The translations under genes and the position numbers were made by a program. Source: an uncultured bacterium (GTDB lineage: Bacteria; Armatimonadota; UBA5829). From it: a stretch of DNA of 64,000 nt. The stretch is from the NCBI GenBank assembly GCA_938074205.1, contig CALJES010000003.1:186001-250000 (forward strand), given 5' to 3'. Every line of letters begins with the position of its first letter. The first letter of the stretch is position 1. Below the pieces are notes generated by a model. The model did no database searches and was not told the DNA's origin. It saw only the letters and a program-made list of their open reading frames with translations. Of the stretch, positions 37,480 to 46,153 are shown piece by piece.

Positions 37480-38955
37480 ATGGAACAGAAGTATCTCGAA
37501 GCGTCAAAAGAATTCCTCACAACTCTGATTGAGAAGGGCACGGATCGCTATGGAAAAAGGGAAACGCCAGTATTCTGTCTTTGCTTAGATCCTGAAACTT
37601 ATACTCCGCCGAAGGCTCCGGAGAAGATTGATAGGGATTACGCTATCAGTTTCGAGTATTTGTATCGCGATTTTGGGTTCTACTGGAAAAGCCATCTGCA
37701 TGGTTCAAATTTGATCTACGACCAGGGGACGATACGCGCCATGTACCTGATTTCAGACATGACAGGTGACGCAAAGTACCGCGCCGCAGCCGACGCGTAC
37801 CTCGATTTCTTCTTAGACAACCTTGTCAGCGAGCAGACTGGCATATTTGGTTGGGGCGAGCACATTTTCTACAATGTCTTTCTCGATTACCTTATTGGCG
37901 GGTGCTTTCAAACATCGGGATGGCACTACTTCTACTATGGTCACGAACTCGAGCGCTGGACTACCATATACGACATTCTGTGGGAGAAAGACCCGGAGAA
38001 AACTCGAAACGAGATAGAAGCGATCTACGATTTCAAGATCCACGACTACGAAACGTTTATATGCAACCGGCATTCCCAGTACTACTCCGGAAGATCAGAT
38101 GACGTCTACACATTCATTAAGCACACTGGATTATTCGCTCACGCCTTTGCGCTTGCTCATGCCAAAACAGGCGATCCCAAATACCTGGTGTGGGCAAAAA
38201 AGATGAGTGAAGTGTTCTGGAGAATTCGCAACCCTGAAACGAATCTGGTACGCCACTGCGTTCAAGAGCATTGGGGCGGCCCAAAGACTTGTTCAGGCAG
38301 TGGGATCGGTGAGCTTTCGCTTTTTCTGATGCGAGCATACCAATGGTCCCCAGAGCCAGAGTTTTTGGAAAAAGCCCATGCCTACCTCAGGGCATACAAC
38401 AAGTATTTCAGAATCGGCGAGAGTAGTTTTCGAGCAGAGGTTAACTGCGATGGAACCGATGCCCGGCCTGGAGAACTCGCAGATTATTGGGAAGGACCGA
38501 TCCGCTGTGCCAAAGCGGCTGCCCTTGCATACTCGCTGACGAAGGACTCTGAAATGCTGGAGCTTGCTGACGTAGTGGTAAAGAACGTGACTCCGGAGGT
38601 GGAGTTTGATTCTGTGGTTGAGAGGTCACTGGTGTCTGATGCTATTGAAGCACGATCGGCAGTTCTTAGTACTGCGCTTGATCTCTACGAGGTTACAGGG
38701 GACAAACAATATCTTGTGAAGGCTCAGACGTTAGCAGATGACGCGATAACGCGTTACCTGCACAATGGCCTTTTCGTAAGCGGCTTGAGCTTCGACTTGT
38801 ACGCGCGTCCCAGAAGGCCAACGACGTATGTTTACGATGCCCGTGCGGGCGCGGGTTGGCTGGCACTCAACCTTTTGAGGCTGCAGCGAGATCTGAACGC
38901 GACCAAGTCGAGTAGTTTCGCAGTTTTTGAGCAGTTGGAGCGTATCTATGACTAG
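37480..38955 (+). CDS. Cytoplasmic (alpha/alpha)-barrel glycoside hydrolase or lyase-like protein
   Basis: A 491-aa protein without a signal peptide, made of helical pairs typical of (alpha/alpha)6 or 7 toroids. Repeats with the pattern YLxxxDxYLxFFLD, AFALAHAKTGDPKYLVWA, AAALAYSLTKDSEMLELA and LSTALDLYEVTGDKQYLVKA are the inner and outer helices. Conserved-looking acidic and aromatic residues (GWGEHIFYN, YFYYGHELERW) could line the active site. Families of this fold include unsaturated glucuronyl hydrolases and polysaccharide lyases; I cannot choose. AGGAG 5 nt before the ATG at 37480 marks the start; the frame also continues upstream into the broken phosphatase. It overlaps the next gene by 8 nt. 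Confidence 0.65.
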   Translation: MEQKYLEASKEFLTTLIEKGTDRYGKRETPVFCLCLDPETYTPPKAPEKIDRDYAISFEYLYRDFGFYWKSHLHGSNLIYDQGTIRAMYLISDMTGDAKYRAAADAYLDFFLDNLVSEQTGIFGWGEHIFYNVFLDYLIGGCFQTSGWHYFYYGHELERWTTIYDILWEKDPEKTRNEIEAIYDFKIHDYETFICNRHSQYYSGRSDDVYTFIKHTGLFAHAFALAHAKTGDPKYLVWAKKMSEVFWRIRNPETNLVRHCVQEHWGGPKTCSGSGIGELSLFLMRAYQWSPEPEFLEKAHAYLRAYNKYFRIGESSFRAEVNCDGTDARPGELADYWEGPIRCAKAAALAYSLTKDSEMLELADVVVKNVTPEVEFDSVVERSLVSDAIEARSAVLSTALDLYEVTGDKQYLVKAQTLADDAITRYLHNGLFVSGLSFDLYARPRRPTTYVYDARAGAGWLALNLLRLQRDLNATKSSSFAVFEQLERIYD

Positions 38956-39829
38956 GTTCAAGGGAATAGTAGTTGCAATCCTGACGCCCTTTGATGATGA
39001 GGACCAGATCGATCTGGAGTACGTCAAGCGCTTGCTGCGCTTTGTTGAAGAAGGTGGCTGCAACGGTTTCGTAGTGTCTGGCACGAACGGCGAGTTTCCT
39101 AGCATGACGATAGACGAGCGTAAGGCTCTGTTTGAGACAAGCGCTTCGTATAAAGGCAAAATGTTTATGGTTGCGGGCACTGGCTGTTCGAATCTTCGAG
39201 AAACGATTGAGCTGACCAGATTTGCGGAAGTCGTTGGTGCCGACGCAGCTATGGTCGTTCCACCGTACTTCTACTCCTACGCTACGGATAATGGGTTGAC
39301 TGAGTACTACAAGCGCGTTTTTGAGGCGGTTTCAATCCCGATTTTCCTTTACAATATTCCCCAGTGCAGCGGCGTGAGAATCAGCGACGCGGTTATTGAA
39401 GGGTTGGCTTGCTATCCTCATTTGGCGGGCATTAAGGATAGCTCAGGCAGCTTAAACTCAACACTTCATTACATCAAGACGTTCCCGCAGTTGCGCGTGT
39501 TTGTAGGCGACGACCATCACTGCCTGGCTGTTCTTGCCGCGGGAGGTGCAGGACACGTGACCGGGATGCCCAACGCATTCCCGCGCCTTGTTACAGAGCT
39601 CTACACAACCTTTCTAGAAGGCCGAGATGCCTCACAGTACCAAATGCGCTTGTCAATGGCGCGGCACATTTATTCCGCATTTCCAGAGTTCGCCGTGAAT
39701 AAGTACGTTCTCAGCCGCCGTGGCTTTCCGATGCGGCACTGTAGGTTACCGCTAGTCGACTTGACTGAGGGGCAGAAGCTCGAGTTTGAAAGATTGATGC
39801 GCGCCGCTGGGCTTTGGGATATCGATTAA
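38948..39829 (+). CDS. DapA-family (dihydrodipicolinate synthase/NAL) aldolase or dehydratase
   Basis: A 293-aa class I aldolase-fold enzyme. GTNGEFPSMTIDER is the family phosphate/carboxylate-binding start, YNIPQCSG holds the catalytic Tyr, and the Schiff-base Lys is in LAGIKDSSG. True lysine-pathway DapA enzymes have GTTGE; here it is GTNGE, as in catabolic members that act on sugar acids (keto-deoxy acid aldolases or dehydratases). GGAG lies 7 nt before the ATG. The start overlaps the upstream hydrolase, so the two are probably one operon. Its TAA shares the palindrome TTAA with the stop of the converging gene. Confidence 0.85.
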   Translation: MTRFKGIVVAILTPFDDEDQIDLEYVKRLLRFVEEGGCNGFVVSGTNGEFPSMTIDERKALFETSASYKGKMFMVAGTGCSNLRETIELTRFAEVVGADAAMVVPPYFYSYATDNGLTEYYKRVFEAVSIPIFLYNIPQCSGVRISDAVIEGLACYPHLAGIKDSSGSLNSTLHYIKTFPQLRVFVGDDHHCLAVLAAGGAGHVTGMPNAFPRLVTELYTTFLEGRDASQYQMRLSMARHIYSAFPEFAVNKYVLSRRGFPMRHCRLPLVDLTEGQKLEFERLMRAAGLWDID

Positions 39830-40884
39830 CCATCGAGATTTACTGCCTTTCCTGTGCGGGCCGATTCGTAAGCAGCAAAAACCAGCTCCATTGTGCGCAG
39901 ATTATCTTCGCCTGTGGTTTCGGCTGCGGAGCCGCTGCTCAGAGCTTTCAAGAGGTTTGCATTGCAGTCCACTATGCTAGCATGCACAACTTGATGCGAC
40001 GGCATCGCCCAACTATATGCCGGAGGCAACTGCCTTGTGGCCGTAGTTATGCCATTTCTAGTCACCTTCACCCAGTAGTCAGGTCCCAGTTCTACTGAGC
40101 CGTTTTCACACTCTACCCGTATAAATGTTTCCGGAAAACGGTCGTGCTCCAGCTTGCTTGCGTATGACAGCTCGCAGCTAACCGTCACATCGTGCTCCAT
40201 CAGCATCATAACTGTTGCCACGTCTTCGCCCTTGATCTCTGCATTCACCCGCGTAGTTTGACAATAGACGCGCCTGGCTTCACCGAAAAGAAACCGACCG
40301 ACGTCAAGTATGTGTGGACCCATATCGGCAAGAATGAATTTCTCCTGTTCCTTAAGAAATGGCTGATTCTCGAATACCGGATAGCTGTTTGCGTAGAGGA
40401 TGTGCGCGCGGAACGGTCGTCCTATGTTGCTCTCCGTCATAGCGCGTTTGACTTTTCTGATGGGCACTTGCCATCGCCAATTTTCGTGAACAAAAAATGA
40501 TACCCCTCTAGACCTGCATTCAGCAACCATCTTCCGGGCAGTGTCCAAGTCTGGCGCCATCGGTTTTTGGCAAATGATAGATATTCCTCGCTGTGCGGCT
40601 AGAAACGTGAGCGGAGCATGCGATTCAACACCAGTGATTATGTCGACAAAGTCTATGTCTTCACTCTCAAAAAGAGACTCCGCGTCTTCATATACCCGCG
40701 GCACCTGGAATCGACGAGCAATCTGTTCAGCTTTGGACTTGTTCTTGTCGCAGACTGCTACTAGGTCTACACCACCGACCTCGAGCCATCCTGAAATCTG
40801 ATAGGGCGCCCAAAAACCGCACCCTATCACTGCGAAACGCAGTTTGTCCACTTCCTTCGACACCTCGTTACCGTGGTATTCCAA
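39826..40884 (-). CDS. Gfo/Idh/MocA-family sugar oxidoreductase
   Basis: A 352-aa NAD(P)-dependent enzyme. The Rossmann motif is FAVIGCGFWAPYQISGW, and the family Lys-Pro is in IICQKPMAPDLDTARKM (usually EKP; here QKP). The C-terminal domain contains DMGPHILDVGRFLFGE with the His and Asp expected at the sugar site. Enzymes of this group oxidise or epimerise sugars and cyclitols at one hydroxyl or aldehyde carbon. It is the last gene of a three-gene operon and overlaps the amidohydrolase by 17 nt. A TTG at 40884 or GTGs at 40863 and 40851 could start it. Confidence 0.88.
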   Translation of the reverse strand: MEYHGNEVSKEVDKLRFAVIGCGFWAPYQISGWLEVGGVDLVAVCDKNKSKAEQIARRFQVPRVYEDAESLFESEDIDFVDIITGVESHAPLTFLAAQRGISIICQKPMAPDLDTARKMVAECRSRGVSFFVHENWRWQVPIRKVKRAMTESNIGRPFRAHILYANSYPVFENQPFLKEQEKFILADMGPHILDVGRFLFGEARRVYCQTTRVNAEIKGEDVATVMMLMEHDVTVSCELSYASKLEHDRFPETFIRVECENGSVELGPDYWVKVTRNGITTATRQLPPAYSWAMPSHQVVHASIVDCNANLLKALSSGSAAETTGEDNLRTMELVFAAYESARTGKAVNLDG

Positions 40885-41614
40885 AGACGAACGCAGCAGT
40901 CCCGCCGAGTACCGTTGCTAGTTCCTCCTGACTAAGCTTCATGCTCCGGTATTTTGCTAGTTCGGTTCCAGCATTTTCGCCGTGGTCGGAGCCGAACATT
41001 ATCCTGTGGGCTCCTAGAATTCTTATCCAGCTCTCAATCGTCAATCCGCTTACCCAACTCGGCTCGAGGTACACGTTGGAACAGCTTTCAGCAAGCAAGC
41101 CGGCTTCAGCAGAAAGCATGTTGTGTCCTGCATGGGCAACTATCACCTTCAAGTTTGGGTGTGCCTCTGCAATAGGCCGCAGTAACGACGGAAGTGTCCA
41201 GGGCACACCTGGGCCCGTGTGCACCATGACCGGAATACGCAACATCTCAGCAGTTTCGAAGACCTTTCTGCCGTCGGTTCCAAGCGGATTGACTGCATGA
41301 CCAAATGGGTGCAGCTTGAGTGCGACAAAACCTAATTCGTCTATGCACCGCCGAACCTCATCTTGGAACTGTGTGCCGGGCAGATGAGGGTTTGGGCAGC
41401 AGATTCCGTAGAACCTTCCAGGAAATCGTCGTGCTAGGTCAGCTACCGCATCGTGGGATTTCTTTATGCCCTCCAAATCGTGAACGGTTGGAGGTTGCAC
41501 AAGAGTTACGCTTATCCCATTCGATTTCTGAGATTCCAAAAGGGATTCTTCGGTGAAATCAACGTCAAAGACCGGATCTCTGCCAAGGTGGGCGTGAGCA
41601 TCGATAATTGTCAT
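40868..41614 (-). CDS. Amidohydrolase-family (Amidohydro_2) hydrolase, possible lactonase
   Basis: A 248-aa TIM-barrel metal hydrolase. The N-terminal DAHAHLG gives the HxH metal pair, further metal ligands are expected in MVHTGPG and VAHAGHN, and the catalytic Asp is in MFGSDHGE. Close families open lactones (for example sugar-acid lactonases) or decarboxylate. Between a sugar dehydrogenase and a sugar-acid dehydrogenase, a lactonase role fits best, but this is from context. It starts 4 nt after the upstream gene, so the operon is tight. Confidence 0.82.
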   Translation of the reverse strand: MTIIDAHAHLGRDPVFDVDFTEESLLESQKSNGISVTLVQPPTVHDLEGIKKSHDAVADLARRFPGRFYGICCPNPHLPGTQFQDEVRRCIDELGFVALKLHPFGHAVNPLGTDGRKVFETAEMLRIPVMVHTGPGVPWTLPSLLRPIAEAHPNLKVIVAHAGHNMLSAEAGLLAESCSNVYLEPSWVSGLTIESWIRILGAHRIMFGSDHGENAGTELAKYRSMKLSQEELATVLGGTAAFVFGIPR

Positions 41615-41618
41615 GATG

Positions 41619-42491
41619 CTATTCCTTTCGATCGGGATTGGTTGAAAGCATTTCCCGGATCACCGCACGTATTTGGTCCGGTTCGAACACGGAACGCCAG
41701 TTGGGGTTTATGATCTGTTCGGTGCCCCAGCGGATCGCTACCTTAGCTGCATCGGAAAAAGGTGAAGAGATCGCTCCGAAAGCAATTGCCAGTGCGATCT
41801 GCGCGTGTCCCATCATAAAAGCGTGAGCAGCTTCTCGAGGTACGCCGGCTTTTACAGCCTCTTCCATTGCGTCGCGCATCAGGCACGCTGCTGATGCAGC
41901 GACGACTTCCGCCATGGCTGGTTCAAGGATAGCCATCTGCTCTACCGTTATCCTATAAGCATTTCGTACCGGCGCAAACATTACCTCACAGAGTTCCTCC
42001 GCTGGTTCATAGGCGTATTCACTACCGCTGAACAAAGCGATCACTATGTCTTGGATCGCCGCTATGCCGCCAAATAAATCCCGCCTTGCTTCCGGAGTAG
42101 GCTGTTCAAAGAACAAAGGTGGGTGGCACGGATGACAGACAACGTAGTTCAAATCTTCGCGAATTGTTACCTCACCTAGCGCAGCTGCAGCGGGGTCGAG
42201 CAGCACAAAAGTTGCCCCAGATTTTGCGAGCGGGCATAGGTTCGAGCTGATGGATCTAATGAGAGCGTCAGGAACGGCTAACACCACAAAATCCGCTCGG
42301 CGAACTGCGTCGTCAGAGGGGGTGATGCTTATACCTTTTTGCCTGAGATTTTTGACAGCTGCCTCTGATTTTTCGCAAAACGATACTTCGTACGGGCTGG
42401 AGTCTGGATCTTTGCTCAAACGCAGGAAGTTGTCCGTAATACGCGCACCCATCTTCCCGCCGGCGCCGATCAGAGCTACACGCCTGCGCAT
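41619..42491 (-). CDS. Phosphogluconate-dehydrogenase-like oxidoreductase, ApnO (apionate oxidoisomerase)-like
   Basis: A 290-aa protein. The Rossmann fold opens VALIGAGGKMGARITDNFLRL and the strand FVVLAVPDALIRSI ends the cofactor domain. The helical C-terminal domain (about 155-285) resembles the PGDH_C family (PF16896), which includes D-apionate oxidoisomerase. VVCHPCHPPLF is a distinctive His/Cys-rich segment near the likely active site. It is the first gene of the operon; CAGGAGA stands about 8 nt before the ATG. The exact substrate is unknown; a tartronate-semialdehyde-reductase-like role is the main alternative. Confidence 0.72.
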   Translation of the reverse strand: MRRRVALIGAGGKMGARITDNFLRLSKDPDSSPYEVSFCEKSEAAVKNLRQKGISITPSDDAVRRADFVVLAVPDALIRSISSNLCPLAKSGATFVLLDPAAAALGEVTIREDLNYVVCHPCHPPLFFEQPTPEARRDLFGGIAAIQDIVIALFSGSEYAYEPAEELCEVMFAPVRNAYRITVEQMAILEPAMAEVVAASAACLMRDAMEEAVKAGVPREAAHAFMMGHAQIALAIAFGAISSPFSDAAKVAIRWGTEQIINPNWRSVFEPDQIRAVIREMLSTNPDRKE

Positions 42492-42699
42492 ATACTTCTC
42501 CTGGGCGAGTCTACTTGATGTTATCTTGGCATAGCAAATCGCCGCCTATTGCATTCTTTGCTGGTTCTAGAAAACCCTTTAGAAATCCTCGTGTACTGTA
42601 TAAATTTGTCGGATCCGAAAGAAGTAACCTGCTGTTGAAAAGACTAACTATCCACTAGGCGCATTCGACGTGACTATCACCTACAGGAGGATAATCGAA

Positions 42700-43992
42700 A
42701 TGTCCCTTCGTTCCGACATTGCCCAATTGGTCGACTCCACGCCTCTTGCCGACACACACGAACACATAATGGAGGAAAAGCTAAGGCTAGAACCAGCCGA
42801 CGGTTCTCGGTTAGACGACTTCGCCGTTCTTTTCAGTCATTACGCTGATTCTGACCTTCAGGTTGCAGGGATGCCTCCGGCCGATTTCAAACGCGCAATG
42901 ACTCGTGGCGTTCCGTGGGAAGAGAAATGGAAATTGATCAAACCGTACTACGAAGCATGTCGAAACACAGGATATTTGCTTTCTGTACGGCTCACTGTTC
43001 AGAGGCTCTACGGTGAGGAGGACATAACGGATTCCAGCGTGGGTCGTCTCAACGAAAAGGTTCGAGAGCTTATCAGGCCAGGTTTCACGGGTCATGTTCT
43101 TAAAGAAGTAGCAAATATTGACCACTGTCAAGTAAACTCCTTGGAACGCAAGGTGTTCTGCGAAACTGAGCACCCCGACATTCTTTTGCAAGACATCGGA
43201 ACGCCGCCACTGGTTTCCAACTGGCGGGACCAAGACATCTGGCAAATGGCTGGAGTATCGGAAGTCAAGACCATTCGAGATTATCACAACGTAATCGACG
43301 GCATATTCGCCAAGTTTGGTCCACACGCGGTCGCAACCAAGAACCAGATGAACTACAGTCGCCGACTTGACTTCACGGTTGTAAGTGCCGACGATGTTGC
43401 AACTATCTTTGAGCGCAGCCTCAACGGCGCTTACCTAAGGCCTGAGGAAAATAAAGCCATTCAGGACCATCTTTTCCATTATTGCATTGGCAAAGCTAAG
43501 GAGTACGGTCTGCCCGTCAAACTGCACTGCGGCTATTACGCAGGCCACAGCAGAATGCCTCTTCACACTCTTAGGTACAACGGCGGCGATATCTGCAACT
43601 TGCTTATGGCGCATCCTGATACTCCTTACGTGCTTATGCACATCAACTATCCTTATGAAAACGAACTCATAGCCATCTGCAAGCACTATGCCAACGCGTA
43701 CGCGGACATGTGTTGGGCTTGGATTATCAATCCGGTCGCTTGCGTGCGCTTCTTGAAAGAATTCCTGACGGCAGCACCTGCAACAAAGATTCTAACATTC
43801 GGAGGCGACTATCGGACGGCAGAAACGGTTGTAGGACACGCCGAGATCGCTCGCCGCGGAATAGTTCAGGCAATATCTGAACTTGTTGAGGAGAGGTGGC
43901 TTCCGGAGAAAGATGTCGAGTATGTCGTGCGCCGAATAATGGTCGAGAATGCGCGCGAGCTTTTCCAAGTGCGGGAAAAGTTCGGCTTATAG
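42700..43992 (+). CDS. Amidohydrolase-superfamily protein, uronate-isomerase-like
   Basis: A 430-aa metal-dependent TIM-barrel protein. The N-terminal DTHEHIME supplies the HxH metal ligands, VKLHCGYYAGH and VLMHINYPYENE the later His residues, and LTFGGDYRT the catalytic Asp. The length and the insertions after the first strand remind of glucuronate isomerase (UxaC), which interconverts uronates and keto acids, but the likeness is distant. AGGAGG (42685-42690) fixes the ATG at 42700; the frame is open from 42670. It is transcribed away from the ApnO-like operon, from a shared 208-bp intergenic region. Confidence 0.75.
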   Translation: MSLRSDIAQLVDSTPLADTHEHIMEEKLRLEPADGSRLDDFAVLFSHYADSDLQVAGMPPADFKRAMTRGVPWEEKWKLIKPYYEACRNTGYLLSVRLTVQRLYGEEDITDSSVGRLNEKVRELIRPGFTGHVLKEVANIDHCQVNSLERKVFCETEHPDILLQDIGTPPLVSNWRDQDIWQMAGVSEVKTIRDYHNVIDGIFAKFGPHAVATKNQMNYSRRLDFTVVSADDVATIFERSLNGAYLRPEENKAIQDHLFHYCIGKAKEYGLPVKLHCGYYAGHSRMPLHTLRYNGGDICNLLMAHPDTPYVLMHINYPYENELIAICKHYANAYADMCWAWIINPVACVRFLKEFLTAAPATKILTFGGDYRTAETVVGHAEIARRGIVQAISELVEERWLPEKDVEYVVRRIMVENARELFQVREKFGL

Positions 43993-44047
43993 CTATTCGC
44001 TAACTGGTCGAATGGACACGTGCGCTTGCTCTTAACGTAGGAGTGCA

Positions 44048-44863
44048 TCACACTTCGGCTGTTATTCGCCGGAGGTACGTCAGGCTTTCTCGAGCCCATG
44101 AATCTTCCTTTGCCAAAGTTGCGGACAAATCATGCTCTGGTGGTGTCCACAGCTCAATGATGGCGTTGGGGTCACGTCCCGCGGACCGTATACGGTTCAA
44201 AAGCCACGGAACGTTCAGGCGGCCTATTCCAAGCGGCGTACCTTCGATAACAAAACCCATCTGGTGATTCGCGCGACGTATTTCGAAATCTTTGACGTGC
44301 AAGCTGAGAACTAGCGGGGCAAGTGCTTCGACAACAACTTCAGGTACTTCCAAAGCACCGAAGGAATTTACAGTGTCAAGACATATGCCTACGTTGGGAC
44401 TTTTGAGCTTCTCAACGATGCTGACTAAGGACCGAGCCGGAAATCGATCATGGTTTTCGATAGCGATCGAGACATTTGACTGCTCGAATTCGCCAAGGAC
44501 TGATCTGATTTGTCTGATGATTTCTTCTTCACTCGGTCGCTCGCCGTCTGTGTCGACAACGACCCGTACGAGTTGCGAGCCTAGACGATTGGCTATCGAT
44601 AGGTAAGTAAGCAAATGTTCCGGTCTAACACCGCGCGTACCGACTTCTATTTCAATGTCTGAGGCGTCAGCATACTCCCGCAAGTTGTCCAGTTCAGCTG
44701 CAGAGAGATCGTGAAGTGGTATGTTGTCGCAGATCTGAACGACTTCTGCACTGAGCGCGTGCGCTTTGCGAAGCAGATCGCCCGCTGTCATCGGGTGTTC
44801 GGGCTCGTGTCCGCGAACACCGATAGACCAGGTGTATGTATAAGATCCAATGCCTACTTTCAC
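44048..44863 (-). CDS. Sugar phosphate isomerase/epimerase-fold protein (xylose-isomerase-like TIM barrel)
   Basis: A 271-aa protein of the AP_endonuc_2 superfamily. The start KVGIGSYTYTWSIG, the Glu in IAIENHDRFP, the Asp in GICLDTVNSFG, the His in LSLHVKDFEI and the late Glu in IIELWTPPE are the expected metal ligands. The fold covers sugar isomerases, epimerases and decarboxylases, including 3-oxo-isoapionate decarboxylase (OiaC). It converges with the amidohydrolase gene, 55 bp away. Substrate is unknown; the neighbourhood makes sugar-acid breakdown likely. Confidence 0.82.
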   Translation of the reverse strand: MKVGIGSYTYTWSIGVRGHEPEHPMTAGDLLRKAHALSAEVVQICDNIPLHDLSAAELDNLREYADASDIEIEVGTRGVRPEHLLTYLSIANRLGSQLVRVVVDTDGERPSEEEIIRQIRSVLGEFEQSNVSIAIENHDRFPARSLVSIVEKLKSPNVGICLDTVNSFGALEVPEVVVEALAPLVLSLHVKDFEIRRANHQMGFVIEGTPLGIGRLNVPWLLNRIRSAGRDPNAIIELWTPPEHDLSATLAKEDSWARESLTYLRRITAEV

Positions 44864-45033
44864 TGTTCAGATCTTTTCAGGTTGTTTATTTGAGCAATCC
44901 AGTAGCAGCTATTCGCGTGTGTACCCGGCCTTTGGAATGTTAACATCGGGCTTCGTGTGAGTCAATCCCGCGTTTCGTGCTTCCATGTACAGGGCTGTTG
45001 CAAGTTGTGCAGTTCATTAACGCAAACTGAATC

Positions 45034-45062
45034 TTGAAGGCTCTGAAATCACAGTGTATAAT
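45034..45062 (+). promoter_or_regulatory. Promoter of the wecA-wecB-uppP region
   Basis: TTGAAG (45034-45039) and a perfect TATAAT (45057-45062) are 17 bp apart. The start near 45069 lies about 42 nt before the TTG of the glycosyltransferase gene. The remaining intergenic DNA (44864-45033) shows nothing recognisable. Confidence 0.65.
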
Positions 45063-45110
45063 CAGGGCGACCGTGCGGGTCTCAAAATTATAGGTTGAGT
45101 CGGCGTCCAA

Positions 45111-46079
45111 TTGGAACCCTCAAAATCAGTGTTGTTGGCCGCGGTGGTGGGTGCCATTGTGGCTTTCGTCTTGACACCACTTGTCAGATTGTCAGCTCAG
45201 AAGTGGGGTATTATCGCACACCCTGGCGGTCGACGTGTCCACGCCCGACCCACTCCGCTGTTGGGCGGAGTTGCTATGTACTTTGGATTCGTAACCGGTG
45301 TGCTGCTTATCGTTGCGTTGGATCCCAAGTTTGTTTTGGACAGGCAAATCATTGGCATATTGGTAGGTGGCACATTGGTTGCTTTGATGGGAGTTGTTGA
45401 TGATAAGTTCGAGCTGCCCGGTTGGGCACAAATCCTTTCCATACTGGCAGGTGGTGTAGTTCTTGTGGGTTTCGGCGTTCAGGTAAGGTATATGACCAAT
45501 CCGTTTCAGGGTGGACGCGTTATGTGGTTGGGCGCCGCTGCCGTGCCAATCACGTTGGTATGGGTGCTGATGGTGACGAAGGCAGTTGATTGTATGGATG
45601 GACTGGACGGACTTGCAGCAGGAATTTGCGTTATTGCCGCTGGAACGCTCGCACTTATGGCGCTGAAGCTGGGGATCAGATTTCAAGCGAGTGCCGTGAT
45701 GTCGGCTGCTCTAGCTGGTGCTGCCTTGGGATTTCTGAGATACAACTATCCGCCAGCAAAGATTTTTATGGGAACTGTAGGAGCGCAGTTTCTGGGGTTT
45801 GCGCTTGCCGGAATATCAGTCGCTGGGGCATTCAAGATTGCTACGCTCGTTGCGATAGCAGCGCCGGTCCTAGTGTTGGGCGTGCCCCTTTTTGATACCA
45901 CGTTCGTCGTATTAAGACGTGCTGTTAACGGGCGGAGAATAGACGAGGCGGACACCACACACCTGCATCATAGATTACTCAACAGAGGACTTTCCCATCG
46001 GCAAGTCATATGGGTGATATATGCCCTTACATTTCTGCTGTGTGCGATAGCATACGCGTTGTTCAGTCGTGTGAAGTGA
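45111..46079 (+). CDS. wecA: Undecaprenyl-phosphate N-acetylglucosaminyl 1-phosphate transferase (WecA/TagO type)
   Basis: A 322-aa membrane enzyme with about eleven spans. It transfers GlcNAc-1-P from UDP-GlcNAc to undecaprenyl phosphate, the first step of O-antigen, enterobacterial common antigen or wall-polymer synthesis. Motifs include VHARPTPLLGG, the Asp pair in GVVDDKFELPG, DCMDGLDGLAAG, and the HIHH-type motif TTHLHHRLLNRG that separates this family from MraY. A TTG start is used with no strong ribosome site. Its product sugar fits the epimerase gene that follows. Confidence 0.92.
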   Translation: MEPSKSVLLAAVVGAIVAFVLTPLVRLSAQKWGIIAHPGGRRVHARPTPLLGGVAMYFGFVTGVLLIVALDPKFVLDRQIIGILVGGTLVALMGVVDDKFELPGWAQILSILAGGVVLVGFGVQVRYMTNPFQGGRVMWLGAAAVPITLVWVLMVTKAVDCMDGLDGLAAGICVIAAGTLALMALKLGIRFQASAVMSAALAGAALGFLRYNYPPAKIFMGTVGAQFLGFALAGISVAGAFKIATLVAIAAPVLVLGVPLFDTTFVVLRRAVNGRRIDEADTTHLHHRLLNRGLSHRQVIWVIYALTFLLCAIAYALFSRVK

Positions 46080-46153
46080 ACGTCTTCTTGCGCGAACGAT
46101 ACCTCCGCATCTAGGAGGGCGCAATACAAAGCTTAGCTGATGATTATAAGAGG

